Shown here: one piece after another, positions 17,230 to 26,063 of the stretch
Numbering within the stretch: the first letter of the stretch is position 1
Layout of the letters: each line of letters opens with the position of its first letter
Assembly: GCF_034424625.1 (NCBI RefSeq)
Contig: NZ_CP139976.1
Coordinates: 6,014,001 to 6,078,000, forward strand
Source: Janthinobacterium lividum
GTDB taxonomy: Bacteria > Pseudomonadota > Gammaproteobacteria > Burkholderiales > Burkholderiaceae_D
Reading direction: 5' to 3'
Length of the DNA: 64,000 bases
Translations under genes and position numbers: made by a program
Notes under the pieces: generated by a model
The model's database searches: none
What the model was told of the DNA's origin: nothing
What the model saw: only the letters and a program-made list of their open reading frames with translations

Positions 17230-19119
17230 TCAGCGTGCAGCAGGCGCAATGGGTGCATAGCTGATGCGGCGCAATTCGCGGATCTGTCCATCCTTGAACG
17301 CCCCTTCCACCAATTCATAGCCGAGCAAAGCGAAGACTCTACCCTGCAGGAACAAGGGGCGCGCATTGCCGTACCAGTCCACGCAGGACGCGCGGCAGCC
17401 ATCGTCCGGCGTTTGGCCGGAGCGCGCCGCCAGCGCGCCCAGTTCCGTCAATTGCAAGCCGCTGTTGCGCAGATAGAGAACGGATGCGGCTGACTTGTTG
17501 AGGCCAGGCCGCTCGTCCGCGCCCAGGATGGGCAAGCCGATCATGCCCTCGCCGGCCGCTTGCGGCTTGTAGAAAAAGCCGTGGCTGCGCGACTCGCCCT
17601 GCGCCGCATCGACGCGGATATAGCGTGCGGCAACCGCCGCCTGCGCACCCAGGCGGATGCTGCTGAAGTGCAGATCCCGTCCCTGCGCGCCGATCACCAC
17701 GGCGTCATCGCCCAGCGCCTCGATGCGCTCCACGCCGTGCGGCAGCGACAAGGCTTGCACACTGCCCGCATCGGCCCAGCGCACGGCATACAGGGGCTGA
17801 CGCGGCCAGGCCTGATCCGCCTGCCGGCGCCCGGAATTTCCCGGATTGCCGTACAACAGATAGGATCCGACATAACGGTTCTGCAAACCGTAGCCACCGC
17901 CACCGGGCAGCGCCTTGTAGCTGCTGGCGGGCGCGCTGTCGCGGCCATCGGAAAACGACGCCAATGGCACGCGCAGCAAAGCCATGTCGCCCCGCCCTTT
18001 TGCGCCATCCCACATGCCATCGCCCTGGCCTTCGGCACGCAGCAGGACATTCAGATGGCCGTCAACGCTTTCCAGGAACGAGAACTGGTCGACGGGGGCA
18101 CCGGCCACTTTCAGGGCGCTGGGCGCGCTGCCATCGAGGGGAATGCGGAACACGCCGGAGTCGCTGCCGCGGCGCGTGGTCCACACGAACACGGATTCGC
18201 CCGACACATAAAACACGCGACCCTGCGGTCCCATCACGGCGGTCGCCTCGCAACGCATGTCGCGCTGTGCCAGGTCGCACACGGTGACCGTATGCAGGGT
18301 CAGGCCGGCGCCCATCTCGGGCTCTTCATCGGTGCGATAGATGCGCGTGGCCGGAGCGATGCGCTTGAAGTCGGACGGCACGGCGTCGGGGCGCCAGCGG
18401 CGCAGCGCGGGAAAACCGCTGAACGGGTCGCCACGGCGCAAGTTCAGCGACAGGGGCGAATAGAACACCAGTTTGCTGCCGACCAGGCGGCTCGCGTAAT
18501 TGCGCGAGGAATAATAATCGTTGGAGCGCAAGTGATAGGTAGAGCGGTAGGCCAGCTTGCCGTCCGCGTTGACGTCGAACAGGCCGATCTCCGTACCGCC
18601 ACGGCTGTAGCTGTAGCCGATCACCACCACCGTATCGCCGTCGATCAGCATCTCGTCATACCAGCTGCCCGACGGGTCGCTGCCCGGCGCGAACGCGTCG
18701 AGCGAAGACACAGGCTGCAAGGCCTTGCCGCCCACCTGCACGGTGAACAGCTTGCCGCGCCTGAGCATCACCAGGTGCTTGCCATGCAGCTTGACGATGC
18801 CGCCTTCGTCTACGCCTGCCGTCTGCACATTGGTGACCGATTCCGCCGCTTCTGCCGATGCTGCCGGCGCGGCTTTCGCCGCCATCGGCGCGGGAGGGGC
18901 CGGCGCTGATACCGCCATGGACTGCGCCGTGGCGCGCTGCAGTTTTTGCTGCTCCCTTTGCAGTGCCGCCTGGCGCGACTGCAACTGCTGCAGGTAGCTG
19001 CTCAATGCCTGCTCGCTGGCAAACGGCGCCAGGGTCTTGCGCGGCGCCGTGCCGGCGGCGTGGCTGCCTGCCGACAGCAGCAGGGACAGTATCAATGTGA
19101 TCTTGAGGGCGCTGGACAT
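17230..19119 (-). CDS. Secreted beta-propeller domain protein (PF09826 type)
   Basis: A 629-residue exported protein. Residues 1-21 (MSSALKITLILSLLLSAGSHA) are a signal peptide. A coiled, Gln-rich segment at about 38-65 precedes TNVQTAGVDEGGIVKLHGKHLVML, which closely follows the N-terminal signature of the Beta_propel family. The remainder is rich in short beta-strand-like repeats. The ending YELVEGAFKDGQIRELRRI also fits. The biochemical role of the family is poorly known. It lies 49 bp upstream of the ECF sigma gene on the same strand, so it may be part of the regulon or act as the extracytoplasmic sensor; both are inference. Confidence 0.8.
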   Translation of the reverse strand: MSSALKITLILSLLLSAGSHAAGTAPRKTLAPFASEQALSSYLQQLQSRQAALQREQQKLQRATAQSMAVSAPAPPAPMAAKAAPAASAEAAESVTNVQTAGVDEGGIVKLHGKHLVMLRRGKLFTVQVGGKALQPVSSLDAFAPGSDPSGSWYDEMLIDGDTVVVIGYSYSRGGTEIGLFDVNADGKLAYRSTYHLRSNDYYSSRNYASRLVGSKLVFYSPLSLNLRRGDPFSGFPALRRWRPDAVPSDFKRIAPATRIYRTDEEPEMGAGLTLHTVTVCDLAQRDMRCEATAVMGPQGRVFYVSGESVFVWTTRRGSDSGVFRIPLDGSAPSALKVAGAPVDQFSFLESVDGHLNVLLRAEGQGDGMWDGAKGRGDMALLRVPLASFSDGRDSAPASSYKALPGGGGYGLQNRYVGSYLLYGNPGNSGRRQADQAWPRQPLYAVRWADAGSVQALSLPHGVERIEALGDDAVVIGAQGRDLHFSSIRLGAQAAVAARYIRVDAAQGESRSHGFFYKPQAAGEGMIGLPILGADERPGLNKSAASVLYLRNSGLQLTELGALAARSGQTPDDGCRASCVDWYGNARPLFLQGRVFALLGYELVEGAFKDGQIRELRRISYAPIAPAAR

Positions 19120-19213
19120 CGCTTCTTCTCCGGTTGGCTGGGGTGTCCAACATGAAACGCAGCGACGGAGAAAAAGGGGTTAAACGCGCGTGAAAATATT
19201 CACGCCGCTGCCG

Positions 19214-19837
19214 TTACTCGAAACCGCGTATGCGGTCGCCGTTGAAATTCGGCAAGCGCCATTCGAAGTGCAAGGCCAGGAAGCGGAACAGGAAACCGGC
19301 GCCGATGGACGCCAGCTGCGCCACGGAGCTGTCGACCTTGAAGTACAGCAGGCCCACGTACAGGCTGCCCGTGAACAGGGCCACGGTGGCATACACTTCG
19401 CGCTGCAGCACGAGGGGGATCTGGTTGCACAGGATATCGCGCAGCAGGCCGCCGAAGACGCCAGTGATCATCCCTGCCAGCACGACGATGGCCGGGTGCA
19501 TCTTGGCCGACATGGCGATGTCGCAGCCGATCACGCAAAACGCCACCAGGCCCAGTCCGTCGACCAGCAGGAAGATGGCACGCAGGTGGTGCAGGTAGCG
19601 CGCGACAAAGGCCGTGACGACAGCCGCGCCGATGGTAAACAACAGGTATTCGGGATGCGCGATCCAGCCCAGCGGATAGTGCCCCAGCAGCACGTCGCGC
19701 ACGGTGCCGCCACCGAGCGCCGTGACGGTGCCGATCATGCAGATGCCGAACAGATCCATGCCGCGCCGCATGCCCATGATGGCGCCGGACATCGCTTCGG
19801 CAACAATCGCCACCAGGTAAATCGTATATAACAACAT
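19214..19837 (-). CDS. TRIC-type (UPF0126) membrane channel protein
   Basis: A 207-residue membrane protein made of two related halves, each with three hydrophobic segments. The first half has MGMRRGMDLFGICMIGTVTALGGGTVRDVLLG and the second has GMITGVFGGLLRDIL: the paired glycine-rich GGGxxRD motifs define the UPF0126/YicG family, whose structures show trimeric intracellular cation (TRIC) channels. It starts 4 bp after the PBP gene and is probably cotranscribed with it. Ion selectivity cannot be predicted. Confidence 0.88.
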   Translation of the reverse strand: MLLYTIYLVAIVAEAMSGAIMGMRRGMDLFGICMIGTVTALGGGTVRDVLLGHYPLGWIAHPEYLLFTIGAAVVTAFVARYLHHLRAIFLLVDGLGLVAFCVIGCDIAMSAKMHPAIVVLAGMITGVFGGLLRDILCNQIPLVLQREVYATVALFTGSLYVGLLYFKVDSSVAQLASIGAGFLFRFLALHFEWRLPNFNGDRIRGFE

Positions 19838-19841
19838 GCTC

Positions 19842-22271
19842 TTACTCTTCCGAAAATGATTTGAGAATTTGTTCGCGTTCGCGCGCTTCGCTCAGGGTGC
19901 GCGCTTCGTGGCCCGTGCCGCTGGTGCCGCGCTCTTCGCCGTTGGCCAGGCGCGTATCGGCGCCCAGGCTGCCACTGCCGCAGCTGACGCTGCTGTGGAT
20001 AAAGGCATGGCTATCCTTCAGGCAGTCGCCGGCCAGGTATTCCGCATACACGTAATCGCCATCGAGCAGGGACAGGCCAGGCGGTTCCGCCAGCACCTGC
20101 TCGCGGCGGCCCTGCACGGCCACCTGCATGTAGTCGCGCCAGACGGGCAGCGCCAAAGTCCCCCCGGTGGCGTTGCCCAGGCTTTTCGGCTGGTCGTAGC
20201 CGAGCCAGACGACGGAAACCAGGCCCGAGGAATAGCCGGCGAACCAGGCGTCATACGCGTTGTTCGACGTGCCCGTCTTGCCGGCCGCGTCGCCGCGTCC
20301 CAGCGCCAGCGCGCCGCGTCCCGTGCCGCTCTTGACGACGTCGCGCAGCATGCTGTCCATGACGTAGGCGTTGCGCGTGGAGATCACTTGCGTGCCCGGC
20401 GCCGGCTCGCCCTTGGCGCGTGGCGCCGCATCGCTGAACAGCACTTCGCCGCTGCGGCTGCGCACTTCCTTGATCAATTTCGGCGGCATCTGCACGCCGC
20501 CATTGGCGAAGACGGCATACGACTGCGCCAGCTGCAGCGGCGTGACGGCGCCCGCGCCCAGCGCCAGCGGCAGGGAGACGGGATTGCGCGCGCCCTCGAA
20601 ACCGAAGCGCGTGGCGTAGTGCTGCACGTAGCCGGGGCCGGCCGCCTGCATCAGGCTGACGGCGACGAGGTTTTTCGAGCGCACGAGGCCGCGCCGCACG
20701 CTGATGAAGCCTTCATAGTTGTTGCCGTAATTGCGCGGACGCCAGGGCCGCGCGCCCGTTTCCTGCGGCAGCAGCAAGCGCTGCGTATCGTCCACGGCCG
20801 TGCCGGGGAAATATCCCTTTTCCAGCGCCGCCGAATACACGAAAGGCTTGAAGCTGGAACCGGGCTGGCGGTAGGCTTGCATGGCGTGGTTGTAGTGGTT
20901 GCGGTAAAAATCGAAGCCGCCCGCCATGGCGACGATTTCGCCGCTGTGCGCCTCGACGGAAATGAGCGCGCCTTCCATCTCGGGCAACTGGCTCACCAGC
21001 CAGCGCTTCTTTGCCGCGTCGTGCATCACGCGGATCACGCTGCCCTCGACGATGGCGCGCTTGCCATCCCATTGCAGCTTGCCGCCCAGGCGCGCATCCG
21101 ATGCCGCCAGCACGATCTCGTCGCCATTGCGCAGCTGCGCCGTCACCTGGCGCTTGCCGGTGGTCTCGACCTTGCGCACGAGGGCGGCGCGCAATTCTCC
21201 GCTGTCCGGATAAGGTGCCAGCTGGCGCGCCACGCTGTCTTCGGAAGCGGCCAGGCGCGCTTCCGGGCCACGGTAGCCGCGCCGCGCCTGCGCATTCAAT
21301 AGCCCGTCGCGCAGCGACTTGTCGGCCGTCCGCTGCGGCACCATGCGGATGGTGGTCGTTACGTCCAGGCCCATGCTGTAGGCGCCTTCGGGATAACTTT
21401 GCAGGATCAGCTGACGCGCTTCCTCGACCGCATACGCGGCCGCGTGCACGGAGCTGTTGCGGTCCTTGTTCAGGGCCAGTTTTTCCGCCACCGCCGCATC
21501 GTATTCGGCCGGCGTGATGTAACCGAGTTCGCGCATGCGCTGCAGGATGTAGTGCTGGCGCACGGTGGCGCGCTGCGGATTGGCGACGGGGTTGTAGGCC
21601 GATGGCGCCTTCGGCAAGCCGGCCAGCATGGCCGCTTCCGCGATGCTCACGTCGGCCAGAGGCTTGTCGAAATAGATATTCGAAGCGGCGGAAAAGCCAT
21701 AGGAGCGCTCGCCCAGGTAAATCTGGTTCATATACAGTTCCAGCAGCTTGTCCTTGCCGTAGTGCTGTTCCAGCTTGTAGGCCAGCAGCATCTCCGTCAG
21801 CTTGCGCTGCACGGTTTTTTCACGCGACAGGAAGAAGTCGCGCGCCACCTGCATGGTGATGGTGCTGGCGCCCTGCGCGTGGTGGCCCGTGACGACGTTG
21901 GCGAGCGTGGCGCGCGTCAGACCATAGAAATCGACGGCGCCATGCTCGTAGAAACGCGCATCCTCGATGGCCAGCAAGGCCTGGCGCATGCGCAGCGGGA
22001 TGTCTTTCAACGGCAGGAATTCACGGCGCTCTTCACCGTACTCGGCCAGCAGCTCGCCTTCGCTGGAGAAAATGCGCAGCGGCAGGGCGGGCTTGTACTG
22101 CGCCAGGTGCTCGACGGCGGGCAAATCCTGCCACGCCTGGCGCAGCCACCAGCCGCCCGCCAGGGTGGCGGCCATGCCCAGGCCCAGGGCCAATCCCAGG
22201 CCGAATTTCAGATTGCGCGTCAGCTTCGACTGGGGCTTGCGGGGGGTGCTGCCGTTCGCTTGTGCTTCCAT
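19842..22271 (-). CDS. Class A penicillin-binding protein (PBP1A-like)
   Basis: An 809-residue bifunctional peptidoglycan synthase. A cytoplasmic tail and one span (about 24-50) lead to a GT51 glycosyltransferase domain with EDARFYEH (103-110, catalytic Glu), GASTITMQVARD and KLTEMLLAYKLE. The transpeptidase domain has SSFK near residue 470 (nucleophile), SKN near 545 and KTGT near 664. The C terminus is short. It polymerises and crosslinks glycan strands in the periplasm. It is divergent from argP across 22272-22415. Its closest named relatives could be mrcA or pbpC; the SSFK/KTGT arrangement and size favour a PBP1A-type protein. Confidence 0.88.
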   Translation of the reverse strand: MEAQANGSTPRKPQSKLTRNLKFGLGLALGLGMAATLAGGWWLRQAWQDLPAVEHLAQYKPALPLRIFSSEGELLAEYGEERREFLPLKDIPLRMRQALLAIEDARFYEHGAVDFYGLTRATLANVVTGHHAQGASTITMQVARDFFLSREKTVQRKLTEMLLAYKLEQHYGKDKLLELYMNQIYLGERSYGFSAASNIYFDKPLADVSIAEAAMLAGLPKAPSAYNPVANPQRATVRQHYILQRMRELGYITPAEYDAAVAEKLALNKDRNSSVHAAAYAVEEARQLILQSYPEGAYSMGLDVTTTIRMVPQRTADKSLRDGLLNAQARRGYRGPEARLAASEDSVARQLAPYPDSGELRAALVRKVETTGKRQVTAQLRNGDEIVLAASDARLGGKLQWDGKRAIVEGSVIRVMHDAAKKRWLVSQLPEMEGALISVEAHSGEIVAMAGGFDFYRNHYNHAMQAYRQPGSSFKPFVYSAALEKGYFPGTAVDDTQRLLLPQETGARPWRPRNYGNNYEGFISVRRGLVRSKNLVAVSLMQAAGPGYVQHYATRFGFEGARNPVSLPLALGAGAVTPLQLAQSYAVFANGGVQMPPKLIKEVRSRSGEVLFSDAAPRAKGEPAPGTQVISTRNAYVMDSMLRDVVKSGTGRGALALGRGDAAGKTGTSNNAYDAWFAGYSSGLVSVVWLGYDQPKSLGNATGGTLALPVWRDYMQVAVQGRREQVLAEPPGLSLLDGDYVYAEYLAGDCLKDSHAFIHSSVSCGSGSLGADTRLANGEERGTSGTGHEARTLSEAREREQILKSFSEE

Positions 22272-22415
22272 GGTGGTATTCCCTTGCTGCCAGGAGGCCG
22301 CACGCTGGCGCGTGGCACTCCATCAAAGAGGTATTGTGCACTGCAACACACCCATCCTTATCAAAAGTAAGTATTATTTAGTATTGATAAATTTTTCTTA
22401 TGCAAGGCAGTGACC

Positions 22416-23303
22416 ATGGATCTCAATCCCAAGCACACGGAAGCGTTTCGCGCCGTCGTCGAAACGGGCAGCTTCGAGCAGGCGGCGCTGCGGCTGCATC
22501 TGACGTCGCCCGCCATTTCGCAAAGGGTGCGGGCGCTGGAAAGCCAGCTGGGCAATGCCTTGATCGTGCGCAGCCGTCCCGCGCGCGCCACGCGCATGGG
22601 CCAACGCCTGATGCAGTATCTGAAGCGCGCCAAGCTGCTGGAAGCCGACTTGCAGGCGGAACTGGCGGTGCAGCAGGATGCCCCGCTGACCCTGGTGCTG
22701 GCGCTGAATGCGGATTCGATGGGCACCTGGTTCTTCCCCGCCCTGTCCGAGGTGCTGATACGCGAGCGCGTGCTGCTGGACCTGACCGTGGAAGACCAGG
22801 ACCACACGTACACCTTGCTGGAGACGGGCATGGCGATCGGCTGCATCAGCACGGAAGCCAAACCCATGCGCGGCTGCACGGCCGAGCCGCTGGGCGTGAT
22901 GCGCTACTGGCTGGTGGCCACGCCCGCGTTTCGCCAGCAGTGGTTCGCGCACGGCCTGACGCGCAAGGCGGCGCGCACGGCGCCCGTCGTCGCCTACACG
23001 CGCAAGGACACCTTGCAATCGTCGTTCCTGCAAGAAGCGCTGGGGTTGCCCGAAGGGGCTTACCCCTGCCATTACGTGCCGGGCGCCACCTCGCACTTCA
23101 ACGCCATCCGCTATGGCCTCGGCTACGGCATGGTCCCCGAGCTGTTATTGAAGGCGAACACGGATGGCGAGCTGGTGGAAATGCTCACGCCCAAGACCCC
23201 GGCCGACGTGGCCCTGTACTGGCACACGTGGAAAGTGCAGTCGCCGCGCATGGAGCAACTGTCGCGGCAAATCATCGCGGCGGCGCGCAGCATGCTGAAA
23301 TAG
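22416..23303 (+). CDS. argP: LysR-family regulator, ArgP/IciA type
   Basis: A 295-residue LTTR. The winged helix-turn-helix covers residues 2-60 (HTEAFRAVVETGSFEQAALRLHLTSPAISQRVRALE), followed by the linker helix and effector domain with LALNADSMGTWF, a block characteristic of ArgP. ArgP senses arginine and lysine and controls argO/lysine genes in E. coli. Start set at ATG 22416 with AAGGCAG upstream; a GTG two codons earlier is possible. No lysE/argO exporter is adjacent here, which is unusual for the pair, so its target lies elsewhere or is the divergent PBP gene. Confidence 0.85.
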   Translation: MDLNPKHTEAFRAVVETGSFEQAALRLHLTSPAISQRVRALESQLGNALIVRSRPARATRMGQRLMQYLKRAKLLEADLQAELAVQQDAPLTLVLALNADSMGTWFFPALSEVLIRERVLLDLTVEDQDHTYTLLETGMAIGCISTEAKPMRGCTAEPLGVMRYWLVATPAFRQQWFAHGLTRKAARTAPVVAYTRKDTLQSSFLQEALGLPEGAYPCHYVPGATSHFNAIRYGLGYGMVPELLLKANTDGELVEMLTPKTPADVALYWHTWKVQSPRMEQLSRQIIAAARSMLK

Positions 23304-24176
23304 CTATCGTTGCATGCCCCAGCGTTTCAAGGTGACGCGCTCCAAAGTGCGAAAGCCGATGTTTTCCACCAGCAAGCCGATGACGATGACAGCTGCCAGG
23401 CCGGCGAACACCTTGTCCGTGTACAGCTCGTTGCGGTTCTGGAAGATGTACCAGCCCAGGCCACCTTGTCCCGAGGTGGTGCCGAACACCAACTCGGCCG
23501 CGATCAGGGTGCGCCAGGCAAACGCCCAGCCTATCTTCAGCCCCGAGACGATGGACGGCAAGGCGCCCGGCACGAGGATGTGCAGCACCAGGCGCAAGCC
23601 GTTCAAGCCATAATTGCGGCCCGCCATGCGCAGGGTCTCAGGCACGCCCTGGAAGCCCGCATACGTGTTCAGGGCCAGCGGCCACATCACGGAATGGACG
23701 ATGACAAAGATCAGGCTGGCGCGGCCCAGGCCGAACCACAGCAGGGCCAGCGGCAGCAGGGCGATGGCCGGCAAGGGATTCAACATGGCCGTCAGGGTTT
23801 CCAGCACGTCGCGCCCGATGCGGCTGGACACGGCCAGCAAGGTCAGCACGAAAGCGGCCAGCACGCCCACGGCATAGCCTTGCAGCAAGACGACGAGGGA
23901 TGCGGCTGTGCGCGTGAGCAATTCACCGCTAGCGATGCCGCCGATAAACGCCTGCGCCGTCTGCAGAAAGCTGGGCAGCAATAAATCGTTCTGCGTCCAG
24001 CGCGCCGCGCCTTCCCACAACAGGGCCAGGCTGAGCAAAATCAAGGCCTTGCGCCACAGCGCGTGCTGGCTCACACGCTGCCAGCGCGACAGCGGTTGCT
24101 CGACCGTGACGCCGGCCGGCGGCGGCGCCGCATACACGAACTCCTGGCGGATGGGCGGCTCCAGCAGCGCGCTCAT
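23304..24176 (-). CDS. ssuC: Sulfonate/taurine-type ABC transporter permease
   Basis: A 290-residue permease with about six hydrophobic segments. The EAA-like loop AGRNYGLNGLRLVLHILVPGALPSIVSGLKIG near residues 185-215 is the SsuC/TauC type. It ends at 23304, immediately adjacent to the convergent argP stop at 23303. The start overlaps the ATPase stop by 4 bp. It forms the membrane part of an importer of sulfonates or related compounds with the two genes upstream. Confidence 0.86.
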   Translation of the reverse strand: MSALLEPPIRQEFVYAAPPPAGVTVEQPLSRWQRVSQHALWRKALILLSLALLWEGAARWTQNDLLLPSFLQTAQAFIGGIASGELLTRTAASLVVLLQGYAVGVLAAFVLTLLAVSSRIGRDVLETLTAMLNPLPAIALLPLALLWFGLGRASLIFVIVHSVMWPLALNTYAGFQGVPETLRMAGRNYGLNGLRLVLHILVPGALPSIVSGLKIGWAFAWRTLIAAELVFGTTSGQGGLGWYIFQNRNELYTDKVFAGLAAVIVIGLLVENIGFRTLERVTLKRWGMQR

Positions 24177-25018
24177 ACGGCCTCCCGCTGCGCAGTAACT
24201 GCTTGCGGGACAGGAACCACTTCCTCATCGAACAGCAAACCGTGGATGCGGGTGCTGGCGGCCTGGAATTCCGCGCTGCCGGCGCTGTGGAGACCGAATT
24301 GATGACTGTTGAGTTCGGCGCGCACCCTGCCCGGATGCGGCGACAGCAGCAGGATGCGGTTGCCCACGACCAAGGCTTCCTCGATCGAATGCGTAACGAA
24401 CACGAGGGTAAAGCGCAGCTCTTCCCAGAGGCGGCTCAACTCTTCCTGCATCTTGCGCCGGGTCAAGGCATCGAGGGCGGCAAACGGCTCGTCCATCAGC
24501 AGTACTTCCGGCTGCATGGCCAGGGCACGGGCGATGGCCACGCGCTGCTTCATGCCGCCCGACAAGGTGTGCGGATGGGCATCTTCAAAGCCGGCCAGGC
24601 CCACCTTGGCGATCCAGTGATGGGCGCGCTCGCGGGCCGCCACCTTATCCAGGCGCTTGCTGGCCAGCAAGGGGAACATGACGTTTTCCAGCACCGTTTT
24701 CCATGGCGGCAATTGGTCAAATTCCTGGAACACGACGACGCGGTCCGGCCCCGGCTTATGGATGGGCTGGCCCTGCATGGCGATGCTGCCCGCGCGCGGC
24801 GCGATGAAGCCGGCCACGGCTTTCAGCAGTGACGACTTGCCGCAGCCGGATGGCCCCAGCAGCACGAAACGGTCGCCGCGGAACACGTCAAAACTGACGT
24901 CATGCGTGGCGCGCACGGTGCGCTGCTCGGTGCGGTATTCCAGGCTGACATGCTTGACACTGAGCAAGGGCTGCAAGGTGACCGGAGGACGTACCAGATG
25001 AAAAGCGGGCGCGTTCAC
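24173..25018 (-). CDS. ssuB: Sulfonate/taurine-type ABC transporter ATP-binding protein
   Basis: A 281-residue ABC ATPase with Walker A GPSGCGKSS, Q-loop VVFQEFDQLPPWKTV, signature LSGGMKQRVAIARAL, Walker B VLLMDEPFAALD and VTHSIEEAL. This set is typical of the SsuB/TauB/NrtD group. I place the start at GTG 25016-25018 because AGGGAGG stands 5 nt upstream and the position just overlaps the end of the binding-protein gene (stop at 25020-25022); a longer reading frame goes on 33 nt upstream but would overlap the neighbour. Confidence 0.87.
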   Translation of the reverse strand: MNAPAFHLVRPPVTLQPLLSVKHVSLEYRTEQRTVRATHDVSFDVFRGDRFVLLGPSGCGKSSLLKAVAGFIAPRAGSIAMQGQPIHKPGPDRVVVFQEFDQLPPWKTVLENVMFPLLASKRLDKVAARERAHHWIAKVGLAGFEDAHPHTLSGGMKQRVAIARALAMQPEVLLMDEPFAALDALTRRKMQEELSRLWEELRFTLVFVTHSIEEALVVGNRILLLSPHPGRVRAELNSHQFGLHSAGSAEFQAASTRIHGLLFDEEVVPVPQAVTAQREAV

Positions 25019-25019
25019 A

Positions 25020-26033
25020 TCAGCCTCCCTGCGTGATGGCGGGGTCGTCAAAAAAGTAATCGCGCCAGCTGTCGGGCAGGTTGCGGATGGCGCTCACGCG
25101 GTGCAGGAATTGCGCCAGGCCATAGGTGTTTTGCGGCGCGATCTTGAATTGCACTTGCGGGTTGGCAAAGATTTTCAGCAGCAGATTGCGGTCCACTTTG
25201 CTTTTATTCACCTTGATGTAGATGTCGGCCGCGCCTTGCGGGTTGCTGCTCGCATACTGCGCCGCTTCCGCCAGCGCGGCGATGAAGGCGCGGTAAGTCT
25301 TGGGATTGTCCTTGCGGTACTTTTCCGTCGCATACAGCAGGGTCGACGAGCTGGGTCCGCCCTGCACGTCATACGAGTTCAGGATGATGTGGGCGTTCGG
25401 GTTCTGCGCCAGTTCCTGCTCCTGGAACGGTGAATTGCCGAAGTGGCCGGTCAGCTCCGTGCCGCCGGCGATGATGGCGGCGGCCGCATCCGGGTGCGGC
25501 AGGGTTTGCGTGATTTTATCGAGGCGGGCGAATTCCTTGTCGCCCCACTGCTTTGCCACCGCCATCTGCAAGATACGCGCCTGCACGGAGACTGACACGG
25601 CCGGCAAGGCGATGCGGTCCTTGTCCGTCAAGTCCGCCAGCGTTTTCACCTTGGGATTATTGCTGACCAAGTAGTAGGGGAAATTGCCGAGCGAAGCCAC
25701 GCCGCGCACGTTCTGCCGGCCTTTCGTCCGGTCCCAGATGGTCAACAGCGGACCCAGCCCAGCCCCCGCGATATCGATATTGCCCGACAACAAAGCATCA
25801 TTGATGGCCGGGCCGCCAGACAGGGTGATCCACTCGACTTTCACATCGACGCCCTGCTGCTTGCCATGCTTTTCGATCAGCTTTTGTTCCTGCGCAATAT
25901 TGAGCAGCAAGAAGGTGATGCCGTGCTGGCCCGCGATGCGGATCTGACCTTCGGCCCGGGCCATGGGCATGGCCATGCACAGCAGGGCGATGGTGGCGAG
26001 CAGGCGGCGGGAAAAGGTAAAGATCGGCAACAT
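25020..26033 (-). CDS. ssuA: Sulfonate/aliphatic amine-type ABC transporter substrate-binding protein
   Basis: A 337-residue periplasmic binding protein. Residues 1-28 (MLPIFTFSRRLLATIALLCMAMPMARA) form a signal peptide. The mature part has the NMT1/SsuA-like sequence WITLSGGPAINDALLSGNIDIAGAGLGPLLTIWD. Start at ATG 26031-26033 preceded by AAGGAG. It delivers ligand to the SsuBC permease. Located between the TauD-like dioxygenase and the ATPase genes, it most likely binds taurine, another sulfonate or a sulfate ester; the sequence does not settle which. Confidence 0.85.
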   Translation of the reverse strand: MLPIFTFSRRLLATIALLCMAMPMARAEGQIRIAGQHGITFLLLNIAQEQKLIEKHGKQQGVDVKVEWITLSGGPAINDALLSGNIDIAGAGLGPLLTIWDRTKGRQNVRGVASLGNFPYYLVSNNPKVKTLADLTDKDRIALPAVSVSVQARILQMAVAKQWGDKEFARLDKITQTLPHPDAAAAIIAGGTELTGHFGNSPFQEQELAQNPNAHIILNSYDVQGGPSSSTLLYATEKYRKDNPKTYRAFIAALAEAAQYASSNPQGAADIYIKVNKSKVDRNLLLKIFANPQVQFKIAPQNTYGLAQFLHRVSAIRNLPDSWRDYFFDDPAITQGG

Positions 26034-26063
26034 GGACACTCCTTGGTCAACTACGGTCAAAAA

